From Candidatus Bathyarchaeota archaeon (lineage in GTDB: Archaea; Thermoproteota; Bathyarchaeia; Bathyarchaeales; Bathycorpusculaceae): DNA of 64,000 bases. Location of the stretch: assembly GCA_003141855.1 (NCBI GenBank), contig PLNS01000006.1:44163-108162 (forward strand), in the 5' to 3' direction. Positions 27,351 through 35,287 of this stretch are shown piece by piece; the first letter of the stretch is position 1; every line of letters begins with the position of its first letter. Under the pieces are notes generated by a model that worked only from the letters and a program-made list of their open reading frames with translations, had not been told where the DNA came from and made no database searches. The translations under genes were made by a program, and so were the position numbers.

Positions 27351-28313
27351 ATGGACAAAAAACTCCTCCTCCAAGAAAACGGCAACATCCAAGAAGTAAA
27401 AGAAATAAGCATCCTAAACGACTCCCAAAAACTAAAAATGATACTCGGCAGCCTCAGCTGGAAAATCCTCACCATACTCTCAAAAAAAGAAATGTACCCC
27501 ATAGAAATCGCCAAGCAACTCGGCATGCACGAACAAAAAATCTACTACCACATAAGAAAACTCGCCAAAGCAGGAGCCATAACCGTTGTGAGAGAAGAAA
27601 AAAAGAAAGGCGCAACGGCAAAATACTACAAAACCGTCTCCCCAGCCTTTGGAATTGAATTCCCCCAAGGCTACAAGCCAATCCAGAACATATGCACCCT
27701 AAGCATCAACGAGCCACTACAGAAATTCTTCAAAGAATTCATCGACAACGGCGTTTTTGACGGAAAAATCGTGGTAGGCAGCCCGCAGCCGCATGGACCG
27801 TTCAAAACCAGCGCCAGAGACGGGCACTACGCGGCGCATTTAGCTCTTTTCTTGGGGCAGTTCGCGAAGATGCCCACAGAGTTCGCCGTGAAGCTGGACG
27901 TTGATGTGAAGGTGGAGAAAGAGGAAAAAAACAACCTCATCCTCGTCGGCGGTCCAGGAACAAACCTGTTAACACAGGAAGTTAACGATTATTTACCTAT
28001 CAAATTCATAATGCAGTCATCCGATCATGGCTTTTTGCTGGGCGGTTTGTCGTCGAAGAAGACTTCGCAAGTTTACACTTCAGATGTTTCTGGAGTTGTG
28101 GCTAAAATCGTGAATCCGTGGGATAGCACCAAGCGCATCGTGGTTTTAGCTGGGAACAAAGCGGTGGGAACTAAAGCGTGCGTGTTGGCGTTGACTAATT
28201 TTTGGAAGAAAACGCTGGAAAAATACAAGGGCGAAGACACTTTCGCGGTGGTTATTCATGGTTTTGATTTGGATGGGGATGGGAAAGTGGATTCGATTGA
28301 GGTTAACGAGTAA
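27351..28313 (+). CDS. ArsR-type HTH protein with S-layer-like C-terminal domain
   Basis: 320 aa. Residues ~25-100 form a winged HTH (LSWKILTILSKKEMYPIEIA ... QKIYYHIRKLAKAGAI). Residues ~115-320 resemble the C-terminal domain of archaeal S-layer proteins: KIVVGSPQPHGP, LILVGGPGTNLL, AGNKAVGTKACVLAL and a Ca-binding-like loop DLDGDGKVDSIE. There is no signal peptide or membrane segment, so it is probably cytoplasmic. I infer a transcription factor with a ligand-sensing domain of S-layer ancestry. TTTTTTATAG 28-40 nt upstream is the likely TATA box. It is followed directly by the DUF371 gene. Confidence 0.7.
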   Translation: MDKKLLLQENGNIQEVKEISILNDSQKLKMILGSLSWKILTILSKKEMYPIEIAKQLGMHEQKIYYHIRKLAKAGAITVVREEKKKGATAKYYKTVSPAFGIEFPQGYKPIQNICTLSINEPLQKFFKEFIDNGVFDGKIVVGSPQPHGPFKTSARDGHYAAHLALFLGQFAKMPTEFAVKLDVDVKVEKEEKNNLILVGGPGTNLLTQEVNDYLPIKFIMQSSDHGFLLGGLSSKKTSQVYTSDVSGVVAKIVNPWDSTKRIVVLAGNKAVGTKACVLALTNFWKKTLEKYKGEDTFAVVIHGFDLDGDGKVDSIEVNE

Positions 28314-28748
28314 TTGAGCCCGAAACAAACATGGGAACGCATCCAGTCTTTTGGACATAAAAAAATCCAAGCCATCCACCCCACAACCTTAATGTTCACA
28401 AAAGACAAGCACCTCTCAGAAACTGGCGACTGCATAATCGCAGTGGCAGCAGACAAAGCCGTTGCCGATTTAAGTGCGGAGTTTAAGGATAAACTGAGAA
28501 AGCCAAACGCCAAACTAACAATTCTAATCGAAGCTGACGGCTTAAAGCAGCAAATTAACGCATCTGGCTCTCCAAAGCTGATTCTAAGTCATCCAACCGA
28601 CATGGTGATTAGGAAAAGCGATTATATCTGCAACCGAACGTTGGCGATTCGTGCGGATAAGGCTTCAAATGATTTGCCGAGAGAGTTTATAGAGAAACTG
28701 AAGGACCCCAAACAAGAAGTTAAAATCACATTAATCGTTGAGAGTTAA
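28314..28748 (+). CDS. DUF371 family protein
   Basis: 144 aa archaeal DUF371: GHKKIQAIHPTTLMFTKDKHLS and GDCIIAVAADKAVADL are the recognisable family features, with a second similar half around ICNRTLAIRADKASNDL. Function unknown; nucleic acid binding has not been shown. It begins at TTG directly after the upstream stop (TAATTG) and overlaps the convergent trm5 stop by 4 nt. Confidence 0.82.
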   Translation: MSPKQTWERIQSFGHKKIQAIHPTTLMFTKDKHLSETGDCIIAVAADKAVADLSAEFKDKLRKPNAKLTILIEADGLKQQINASGSPKLILSHPTDMVIRKSDYICNRTLAIRADKASNDLPREFIEKLKDPKQEVKITLIVES

Positions 28749-29815
28749 GCGATTTTTGCATCTAACACAATCTGCGACTCGAAGGGTGCAGTCTCACGTA
28801 TGCTTTTGCCGTAAAGGAAAGCTTCCACCCTTCTGCCGTTTTCCTCAACCGCTTGGGAGAAGCGTTGCTTGAGGTTTTCTGTTGAGTCGGGTGAACGGAT
28901 GAAAGCGTAAAAATGGATTACCCCACCGTCTGGCTTGAGAGTTTGGCAAGCGGCGTCAACAAAGTCGATGGCGGTTTCAGGCAAATTCATAATCACCCGG
29001 TCAGCTAAGCCCTTGAGTTGCGTTGCCGCGATTTCTCTTGCATCTGCCAGTATTGGGAAGACTCGGTTTTCAACCCTGTTAACCCTCACATTCACCTTAA
29101 GCAGCTCAACTGCGTCAGGGTTAAGGTCAACAGCGTAAACCTTCACCTTCGGATTTCTTTTGCCGATTAGCACTGAGAAGGGTCCAACGCCAGCAAACAA
29201 GTCCACAACAGTTTCGCCAGCTTGAACAAGCGAAGCCACACGCTCATGCTCATGCGAAAGCCTAGGCGAAAAATACGCTTTAGCCACGTCAACGTGGTAT
29301 TGACAACCGAACTCGCGGTGGACGGTTTGGGTTTTGTGTTCGCCCGCGATAAAAGCATATTCGCGCGTTCGGTAGGTTCCGCTTATGGCACCTGCTTTGG
29401 CGAGGACAGTTTTGAGGTTTTTGTGCGTTTTCAGGATTGCTTCGCCAATGAGGGTTTCGTAAGGTTTGAGTTCTTGTGGGATTTCGACGATGGCTATGTC
29501 CCCTATAACGTCTAAGGCTTGTGGCAGATGGGCTAGTAGATTTGGAGGCAGTTTGTCTTGGAGGGCTTGGATGAGGGTTTCTGCTGGAGCTTTCTTTTCA
29601 GAGAAAACATTTGTTGATAATTGCATTTCAGGTACGTGGTTTTTTAGCGTTTCCAACTCGTTTTCTTCTGGTTGCCTAACTAAGGGTATGCAAAGATGGC
29701 TTTCGTCTCTTTGAATGCCCAAAGACTTATCGACCAAACCCAGTTTGTTAGCTAAAGCTATTGCTATTTCGCCTTGTTTTTTTGGTACTTGGAGGCAGAT
29801 GGTTGATTTAGACAT
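28745..29815 (-). CDS. trm5: tRNA (guanine37-N1)-methyltransferase Trm5
   Basis: 356 aa class I methyltransferase of the Trm5/TYW2 family. An N-terminal D1-type domain (1-~75) is followed by a linker and a Rossmann core with FGCQYHVDVAKAYFSPRLSHEH, motif I VVDLFAGVGPFSVLIG and motif IV NLPETA. It forms m1G37, which prevents frameshifting; the TYW2-like activity cannot be excluded. It lies next to rtcA on the same strand with a 4 nt gap. Confidence 0.88.
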   Translation of the reverse strand: MSKSTICLQVPKKQGEIAIALANKLGLVDKSLGIQRDESHLCIPLVRQPEENELETLKNHVPEMQLSTNVFSEKKAPAETLIQALQDKLPPNLLAHLPQALDVIGDIAIVEIPQELKPYETLIGEAILKTHKNLKTVLAKAGAISGTYRTREYAFIAGEHKTQTVHREFGCQYHVDVAKAYFSPRLSHEHERVASLVQAGETVVDLFAGVGPFSVLIGKRNPKVKVYAVDLNPDAVELLKVNVRVNRVENRVFPILADAREIAATQLKGLADRVIMNLPETAIDFVDAACQTLKPDGGVIHFYAFIRSPDSTENLKQRFSQAVEENGRRVEAFLYGKSIRETAPFESQIVLDAKIA

Positions 29816-29819
29816 GGCA

Positions 29820-30857
29820 TCAGCTGCTTTTTTCTATCCTGTAGAGGTTGTTTACCTTTCCAATCGTGAATTTAACGTTTAACATTTTTTCCATAAGCCA
29901 AATGTTAGATTCGATATGCTCGGAAATTGTTCGCACCAGAAAAACCGATTTGCCCTGCGCCAGCGCCATGTAAGGAATGAGCATATCCGCCAAGAAAACA
30001 TCAACCGTTGGCTTAGCTGACAGTTCGGTGATGAGTTTTTCTGCTGCTTCTTTCCCAACTGCTTCGCTCATTTTTCTGAGTTCCCCTATGGCGTCAGCAC
30101 CGATGATTACGCCCGTGTCGGTTTCAGCCCACAAAACGATTGAGCTACCCTTCTGAATGGGGTTCGACTGGTCGTTTACGACTTGAATGTCCGCCTTGTA
30201 ACCGTTTTTCGAGAGGTAGTCTTGTGCTGTTTTTGCTTGCCGCTCTGCCACTTGCCTATCAGCTAGAAAAGTGCAGACAGAAACGCCCTTTATGCCCTTT
30301 AGCTTGCCAAAACTCTCCAGTGTGATGGGTCTAAGGGAGCGGTTTGGTTTGACGGTCATTGTTGCTTCGCCCATTCCTTTTGGGTAATAGCCGTATTTTT
30401 GAACGGTTATGGCAGCGTCAATGCCCATCTGCTTTAGTGCTGGCAAAAGCACGTTTCGCATGTAGTTGATGGTTGGAGCGTGAGTGGTGTCTGTTCCGCC
30501 CTTTGCTACATGCAAGTGCACAGGGTTCTCGGCGAACAAACAGATTGGCAGCGTTGCCAGTAGCAGCATGGGGATGCTTCCTGCGGTTTCGATTAAGGCT
30601 TCAATGTTGCCGCCTATGATTTCCTGAGGCGTGAACCAAAGTTCCCTTGAGCCCAATGTGGCTCCTTGCACTTTGGCGTTGCAGAGTTTGGCTGCAGTAA
30701 GGACAGCTTCTAGATGCTGGTGTTTTAGGCCTGGCTGGGGTCGGTTTTGTCGTATGTTGGTGATGTGGAGTGGTTGCTTGGTGATGGCAGCTAAGGCTAT
30801 GGATAAGCGAAGGATCGTGCCGCTTCCGCTTTTTTGGCTACCGTCGATTTCAATCAT
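29820..30857 (-). CDS. rtcA: RNA 3'-terminal phosphate cyclase
   Basis: 345 aa RtcA. The N-terminal IEIDGSQKSGSGTILRLSIA loop, HLHVAKGGTDTTHAPTINYM and RTISEHIESNIWLMEKM, which contains the catalytic His, are present. It converts RNA 3'-phosphates to 2',3'-cyclic phosphates through an AMP intermediate. It is head of a two-gene minus-strand unit with trm5. Confidence 0.93.
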   Translation of the reverse strand: MIEIDGSQKSGSGTILRLSIALAAITKQPLHITNIRQNRPQPGLKHQHLEAVLTAAKLCNAKVQGATLGSRELWFTPQEIIGGNIEALIETAGSIPMLLLATLPICLFAENPVHLHVAKGGTDTTHAPTINYMRNVLLPALKQMGIDAAITVQKYGYYPKGMGEATMTVKPNRSLRPITLESFGKLKGIKGVSVCTFLADRQVAERQAKTAQDYLSKNGYKADIQVVNDQSNPIQKGSSIVLWAETDTGVIIGADAIGELRKMSEAVGKEAAEKLITELSAKPTVDVFLADMLIPYMALAQGKSVFLVRTISEHIESNIWLMEKMLNVKFTIGKVNNLYRIEKSS

Positions 30858-30938
30858 GCAGGTTTTTCACTGTCTGTTTGGTTTGCAAATAATTAATAAG
30901 CGTCTGGGGTTATTTAGGAGTTTAAGAGGATGCGTTTC

Positions 30939-31358
30939 ATGAGCACCGACAAAGAAAAACTGAACCAGCTGTTGGAAAAAGTTGACGAGATCACTTTAAC
31001 TTTGAATAAAATTTCGGAAGAACTGCGTTCAGTTTCCGCATCCTTAAAGTCACTCGCGGTGGGTCAAATTACTCAGCCCACAGCTCACGCGCCAGCAGTC
31101 CAAACTCCAGTGCCACCTCCAGCAGCACGCGAAACATCAAAGCAGAGGTCGCTCGATGACATCCGCATGTCCTTCCCAGAAGAACTAGAAGCCCGACTAA
31201 GCTTCGACGAAAAAGGCGACTACATCATAATTAAGCCCAAGCAGTTTTTGGGTTCTGAAAACTTTGCCAAGATTGCTTCTGCAGTGCGCGGTATGGGTGG
31301 CGAGTACATTAGTGCGGGGAAAGATTCGCATTTTAGGGTGCCGAAGAAAAAAGCATAA
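30939..31358 (+). CDS. hypothetical coiled-coil protein with C-terminal globular domain
   Basis: 139 aa. Residues 3-42 are an amphipathic coiled coil (KLNQLLEKVDEITLTLNKIS). A Pro/Ala/Thr linker (~45-68) follows, then a compact domain (FPEELEARLSFDEKGDY ... KQFLGSENFAKIASAVRGMG) with a basic end (FRVPKKKA). I do not recognise the domain; it might be nucleic-acid related. It is divergent from rtcA and convergent with acylphosphatase. Confidence 0.65.
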   Translation: MSTDKEKLNQLLEKVDEITLTLNKISEELRSVSASLKSLAVGQITQPTAHAPAVQTPVPPPAARETSKQRSLDDIRMSFPEELEARLSFDEKGDYIIIKPKQFLGSENFAKIASAVRGMGGEYISAGKDSHFRVPKKKA

Positions 31359-31362
31359 GCGC

Positions 31363-31638
31363 TTAAAACGTGTCAAAATCGGAAAATTCATTCTTAAAAT
31401 TCTCTTGATTAACTTCCACATGGTCTACTTTGGCGGCAGATGGTCCATGATGGCAGTATTCAACGAGCGCTTCAACGGCTGATTTTTCGCCTTCAAAAAC
31501 CGCTTCAACCCGCCCATCAGGCAGATTTCTTACCCGACCTTTAACGCCTAGACCGTCGGCTTGCCGCTTGGCATTTTGCCTAAAGAAAACACCCTGAACT
31601 CTGCCGCTTACAAAAACATGCACTCTAACATTTACCAT
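31363..31638 (-). CDS. acyP: acylphosphatase
   Basis: 91 aa with the classic motif VHVFVSGRVQGVFFRQNAKR (substrate Arg20) and GRVRNLPDGRVEAVFEG (catalytic Asn38). It hydrolyses acyl phosphates such as acetyl-phosphate. The length is standard and the stop is close to the preceding convergent gene. Confidence 0.95.
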   Translation of the reverse strand: MVNVRVHVFVSGRVQGVFFRQNAKRQADGLGVKGRVRNLPDGRVEAVFEGEKSAVEALVEYCHHGPSAAKVDHVEVNQENFKNEFSDFDTF

Positions 31639-31715
31639 TAGCTTTCTCGGCTATGATTGGCTGTTAAGGTTTAAAAATAATTATGTTTTCAATAAAAAAG
31701 GAAAATGGTGTTTGT

Positions 31716-32171
31716 TTACCACGGCTCGATTTTTTCACCCACGGTGTATAAGAAAAGGCTTGCAGAAGGGGGTCCTAACCATTTGAATTTGTTGACTAAA
31801 TCCTTGATTGAATTTTCGTAGTTGTTTGACTTGTCTAGACTGTCAAGGTATTTTTGGAATGAGCCGTATCGTTTTTCTATGGCTTTGAAGTTTTGTGCGT
31901 TTTGTATGATTGCTTTAATTTTGCCTTTGTTCCTAATAATCCCTGGGTCCTTCATGAGTCTTTCAATGTCTGCGTTAGTGTAGTGTGAGACTTTGTCGAT
32001 GTTAAAATTCGCAAAAGCCTTCCTCGTTGTTGGCCACTTGTTGTCTATTACGTGCCAGTTTAAGCCTGCTTGAAAAATAACTCTGCACATATTCTCAAAA
32101 TAAACGCTATCGTTAGAGGGTCTTTTTTCTCGGCACCACCATTCAGGCATCTGCCAACTTTGATCTTGCAT
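31716..32171 (-). CDS. DNA-3-methyladenine glycosylase I-like protein (Tag family)
   Basis: 151 aa. Similar to Tag: YFENMCRVIFQAGLNWHVIDNKWP, DIERLMKDPGIIRNKGKIKAIIQNA and a final WLGPPSASLFLYTVGE helix. It is shorter than E. coli Tag (about 187 aa) and lacks the C-terminal zinc-binding cysteines and histidines, so the activity is likely but not certain. It is followed after 18 nt upstream by an unrelated small gene on the same strand. Confidence 0.78.
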   Translation of the reverse strand: MQDQSWQMPEWWCREKRPSNDSVYFENMCRVIFQAGLNWHVIDNKWPTTRKAFANFNIDKVSHYTNADIERLMKDPGIIRNKGKIKAIIQNAQNFKAIEKRYGSFQKYLDSLDKSNNYENSIKDLVNKFKWLGPPSASLFLYTVGEKIEPW

Positions 32172-32189
32172 AAAATCAAACCTAAAATG

Positions 32190-32609
32190 CTACTTCCATT
32201 CCCAGACTACTAGGTCAAATTCTTTCCACATGGGGTCGCCTTCTTGAGTTGTTATTGCGACAGTCATGTTCATCCAGGCAAGTTTTTGAGACATAGTCAT
32301 GAAGTTCCAAATGCCGACGCCTTTGCCTTTTGCGCCTTCTGGTTTGCCGTATCCTGAGCCTTTGATAACTGCCATGTCACCAGTCATTGTGGTGAACATT
32401 CCAGTTCCCATAGTTCCTCCTCCGCCAGTTGGAGAGATCATTGTGTTGCCTGTGAAGAGGATGTTACCGTCTACGCCTTTGGCTTTTCCCATGCCTTTAA
32501 CATCAGCCATCCACGTGTATTCGAGTGAAACGCCGTCTGCGTTTGCGCCTTTTATCGCCATACCCATTGTTTTTGCTTTACCTTCCCATAGTTTTTCGCC
32601 AATTGCCAT
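32190..32609 (-). CDS. hypothetical Met/Gly-rich beta protein
   Basis: 139 aa, unusual composition: about 17 Met and many Gly (TMISPTGGGGTMGTGMFTTM). The alternation suggests a beta-barrel. No cysteines, signal peptide or membrane segment. GAGGTGA lies 7 nt upstream of ATG 32609. I do not recognise a family. It lies next to the Tag-like gene. Confidence 0.62.
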   Translation of the reverse strand: MAIGEKLWEGKAKTMGMAIKGANADGVSLEYTWMADVKGMGKAKGVDGNILFTGNTMISPTGGGGTMGTGMFTTMTGDMAVIKGSGYGKPEGAKGKGVGIWNFMTMSQKLAWMNMTVAITTQEGDPMWKEFDLVVWEWK

Positions 32610-32791
32610 TTTTTTTCACCTCTATAAGACAGGGCTTTGGTTTGGGATTTAAGCCGTTGTGGCTACCCTTGCACAGTAACAATCATTCCACACTGCAGGT
32701 TCACTTTCACTCATCTCTCTGCTGTTTGAAAGGGTCGTTGGTGGGCTTGTTTTAAATGAGTTTTTTGCTGATTGAGTGTTTGGTGGTTGGC

Positions 32792-33130
32792 ATGTTTAAG
32801 GGGAACTGTGGGAAACTGATGGTTTATGCGTCGACTGGTGTTCCAGGCAGGAAACGGTTGGAATCCGTGAGGAACGCTGCGAAGGAAACTGCTAAGCGTT
32901 TGAATTTGGATTTTGAGATGGTTCGGTTTGATAGGGCAGCTTCACCAATTTACGTCTATTACGAGGAAAACGACGGCGAGGAACCTATACCGCTGTATTG
33001 CGATGAAGGCAAAATATCAGGTTTAGAAGAAATTAGCAGTACACTAAGAAGCATGATGTTTGTGCTGTCTTTTCACCCGAAGCATTCAGCGCTAAGAGAA
33101 ATGAGGAAAGAAATCCTCAAACTTTCCTAA
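32792..33130 (+). CDS. hypothetical protein
   Basis: About 112 aa from ATG 32792 (MFKGNCGKLMVYASTG); an in-frame ATG at 32756 would add 12 hydrophobic residues. An alpha/beta protein with VYASTGVPGRKRLESVRN, IYVYYEENDGEEPIPLYCDEG and a helical C-terminus. The first segment suggests a thioredoxin-like or Rossmann-like strand, but no named motif is present. It overlaps the convergent gene at 33117 by 14 nt. Confidence 0.55.
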   Translation: MFKGNCGKLMVYASTGVPGRKRLESVRNAAKETAKRLNLDFEMVRFDRAASPIYVYYEENDGEEPIPLYCDEGKISGLEEISSTLRSMMFVLSFHPKHSALREMRKEILKLS

Positions 33131-33449
33131 AATGGATCCCTTGGTTTTCAAGGATAACTTCGTAAACCTGGTTAACGTCGAAGGTTATGCCAAAGTCGTC
33201 GTATTCTTGTTCAGTTAAAAACAGGATTATTTTCGGTGTCGCCATCTGCGTGCGCTGGGGCAAAAACGGCATTTGCTGTTGAAGCGCTTGCATGATGTCT
33301 TGTGCCATCTTGGCTTCGTCTGATTGGGGTCTTACCACGTAAGGGTTGACTTCTCGTTCTTCAAGGAGTTCGATTCTTTTTCCAAGGTTACCGTCTAAGT
33401 CGCGGGTGGATTCGATTTTGTTGACTCTAACGCGGAACAAGTATTTCAC
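33117..33449 (-). CDS. hypothetical archaeal protein
   Basis: 110 aa starting at GTG 33449 behind GGAGAGT. N-terminal beta strand MKYLFRVRVNKIES, a Gln-rich helix (DIMQALQQQMPFLPQ) and a C-terminal ILFLTEQEYDDFGITFDVNQVYEV. No family recognised. It may be an arcadin-like or translation-associated small protein, but that is speculation. Confidence 0.6.
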   Translation of the reverse strand: MKYLFRVRVNKIESTRDLDGNLGKRIELLEEREVNPYVVRPQSDEAKMAQDIMQALQQQMPFLPQRTQMATPKIILFLTEQEYDDFGITFDVNQVYEVILENQGIHFRKV

Positions 33450-33575
33450 ACTCTCCTAATGGATTAGGCAGTCACAGATTTAATTCTTTACACCAACTGC
33501 AAAGCAGTTTCCTTCTCAAGATACCTTCCAAGCCTAAAACTGTTGAGGGAACCCAAGATTTTGGCAAGTTTTCCC

Positions 33576-34172
33576 TTAAGCACAGGGGGCTGTTGAAGAA
33601 TCAGTTTTGGCTTCTTTTTTAATTTCTGCAATTCTTTTATCGAGAAGTTTTAGTCGGTCACGCATGGTTTGGACTGTTTCGAAGATGTGTTTTCTTTCGT
33701 GCTCTAGCTGTTTGAGGTTTCGCTCCGCGCCCACTTTCTCCTCAAGGAAAGGCGAAAAAAGCGAAGGCATGTGAGGCACCGACTCATCTTCCAGTTCGAT
33801 ATTGAGGACATCTCGGGCGAATTCACGGAAAAGATTACCTATGTTGTTGGAGATTTCTGTTTGCTTCAAGATTGCTTTTCTAAGGATAAGTTCTCCTGAT
33901 TCGGTGATTTTGTAGACTTTGAGGCGTCGATTCTGTTTAGTTTGCCATTGTCCCTTGATGTATCCTGATTTTTCTAGGTCGCGCAGGATGGGATAGACGC
34001 CGCCTGCGGTGGGTTGCCAGAAGCCTTTGGTGCGGCTGTTGATTTCTTTCATGATTTCGTAGCCATGGGAGGGTTTCTTGCTTAGAAGGATCAGGACGCC
34101 CATACGTATAATGCCTTTTTGGGCTTCTTTCATCCAGTTGGCAGTAGTCTTGTCTTCGGTTTCTGTTGTCAT
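33576..34172 (-). CDS. PadR-family transcriptional regulator
   Basis: About 198 aa. A PadR winged HTH (ILLSKKPSHGYEIMKEINSR ... PTAGGVYPILRDLEKSGYI) is followed by a long C-terminal coiled coil (EKVGAERNLKQLEHERKHIFE) for dimerisation. ATG 34172 is preferred to TTG 34187. The gene is divergent from an ABC exporter operon, and a perfect palindrome lies between them, so PadR probably represses both. Confidence 0.88.
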   Translation of the reverse strand: MTTETEDKTTANWMKEAQKGIIRMGVLILLSKKPSHGYEIMKEINSRTKGFWQPTAGGVYPILRDLEKSGYIKGQWQTKQNRRLKVYKITESGELILRKAILKQTEISNNIGNLFREFARDVLNIELEDESVPHMPSLFSPFLEEKVGAERNLKQLEHERKHIFETVQTMRDRLKLLDKRIAEIKKEAKTDSSTAPCA

Positions 34173-34217
34173 TAGCTTTCGAATCAATAATTGACTTAGG
34201 TAATACTTATATCTTAC

Positions 34218-34231
34218 CGCAATATATTGCG
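34218..34231. promoter_or_regulatory. palindromic operator, probable PadR site
   Basis: CGCAATATATTGCG is a perfect 14-bp palindrome; two further flanking pairs match beyond a single mismatch. It lies 46 nt before padR's ATG and 31 nt before the ABC ATPase ATG, overlapping the TATA-like centre, where a repressor could block both divergent promoters. Confidence 0.65.
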
Positions 34232-34261
34232 TTAGAGTATATTAAAAAAGTGGTCTCTACA

Positions 34262-35287
34262 ATGGATAATGGTAATATAATCGAAGTAAAGAACCTTACC
34301 AAAATGTTTGGCAAGTTTACAGCCGTAGACGACATCTCGTTCGACGTTAAGAAAGGCGAAATTTTTGGGCTTCTAGGACCCAACGGTGCAGGCAAAAGTA
34401 CAACCCTACGCATGCTCTCCACGCTATCAAGACCTACAAAGGGAACTGCCACCGTCGGCGGATACGACACAGTAAAGAACGACACAGAAGTACGCAAGCT
34501 AATCGGCATAGTCTCAGAAAAAATGATTATCTACAATCGCTTAACCGCCAGAGAAAACCTCTGGTTCTTCGGCAGCCTCTTCAACATCCCAAAAGATACC
34601 CTGACAAAAAGAATCGATGAATTACTTGAACTAGTTCAACTTACCAAATGGAAGAACGCTCAGGTCGGCACGTTCTCAACAGGCATGCGCCAAAGAATGA
34701 ACGTTGTCCGCGCCTTGCTTAACATGCCTCAAGTGCTGTTTCTTGATGAGCCCACGTTAGGTTTAGATCCTCAGTCATCGGTCGAAATTAGGGATTTCAT
34801 AAAGAAACTCAATCAAGAACAGGGAACCACAGTTATCATAACTACACACATGATGGTTGACGCTGACTTACTCTGCGACCGCATAGCCATCGTTGACCAC
34901 GGAAAAATCATAGCTCTTGACACTTCAACTAACCTTAAAAAGATAATTTCAGGAGGAGACACCATGATTATTAAACTTGAAATCGCAAACCTAACACCTG
35001 ATTTAATTGCCTCAGTAAAAGCGCTCAAATGCGCTGATGCTGTAACCCAAGAAAACTCAACGAGACTACACCTTATTGTCCACGGTGAAGAAGCCTTCGA
35101 CAACATAATAGATGCTGTCAGAGAGAAAAACGGAAAAATTACCACCATGGAAAACTTGCAGCCCTCACTTGAAGACGTATTCTTGCATATAACGGGTCAC
35201 GAAGTCAGAGACAGCGCAGACCAAAAAATCCCGATGCAACAGGGTCCGGGAAGACGTTTTGGTGGAGCACCAAGGAGAGTTAGGTGA
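34262..35287 (+). CDS. ABC transporter ATP-binding protein (DrrA/CcmA type)
   Basis: 341 aa. Walker A GLLGPNGAGKSTT, Q-loop region, signature TFSTGMRQRMNVVRALL, Walker B VLFLDEPTLGLDP and switch His in TTHMM. A C-terminal domain of ~100 residues, as in drug-export ATPases, follows. The start is ATG 34262 (MDNGNIIEV); upstream sequence is promoter. The last codons overlap the permease start (GTGA). Confidence 0.93.
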   Translation: MDNGNIIEVKNLTKMFGKFTAVDDISFDVKKGEIFGLLGPNGAGKSTTLRMLSTLSRPTKGTATVGGYDTVKNDTEVRKLIGIVSEKMIIYNRLTARENLWFFGSLFNIPKDTLTKRIDELLELVQLTKWKNAQVGTFSTGMRQRMNVVRALLNMPQVLFLDEPTLGLDPQSSVEIRDFIKKLNQEQGTTVIITTHMMVDADLLCDRIAIVDHGKIIALDTSTNLKKIISGGDTMIIKLEIANLTPDLIASVKALKCADAVTQENSTRLHLIVHGEEAFDNIIDAVREKNGKITTMENLQPSLEDVFLHITGHEVRDSADQKIPMQQGPGRRFGGAPRRVR

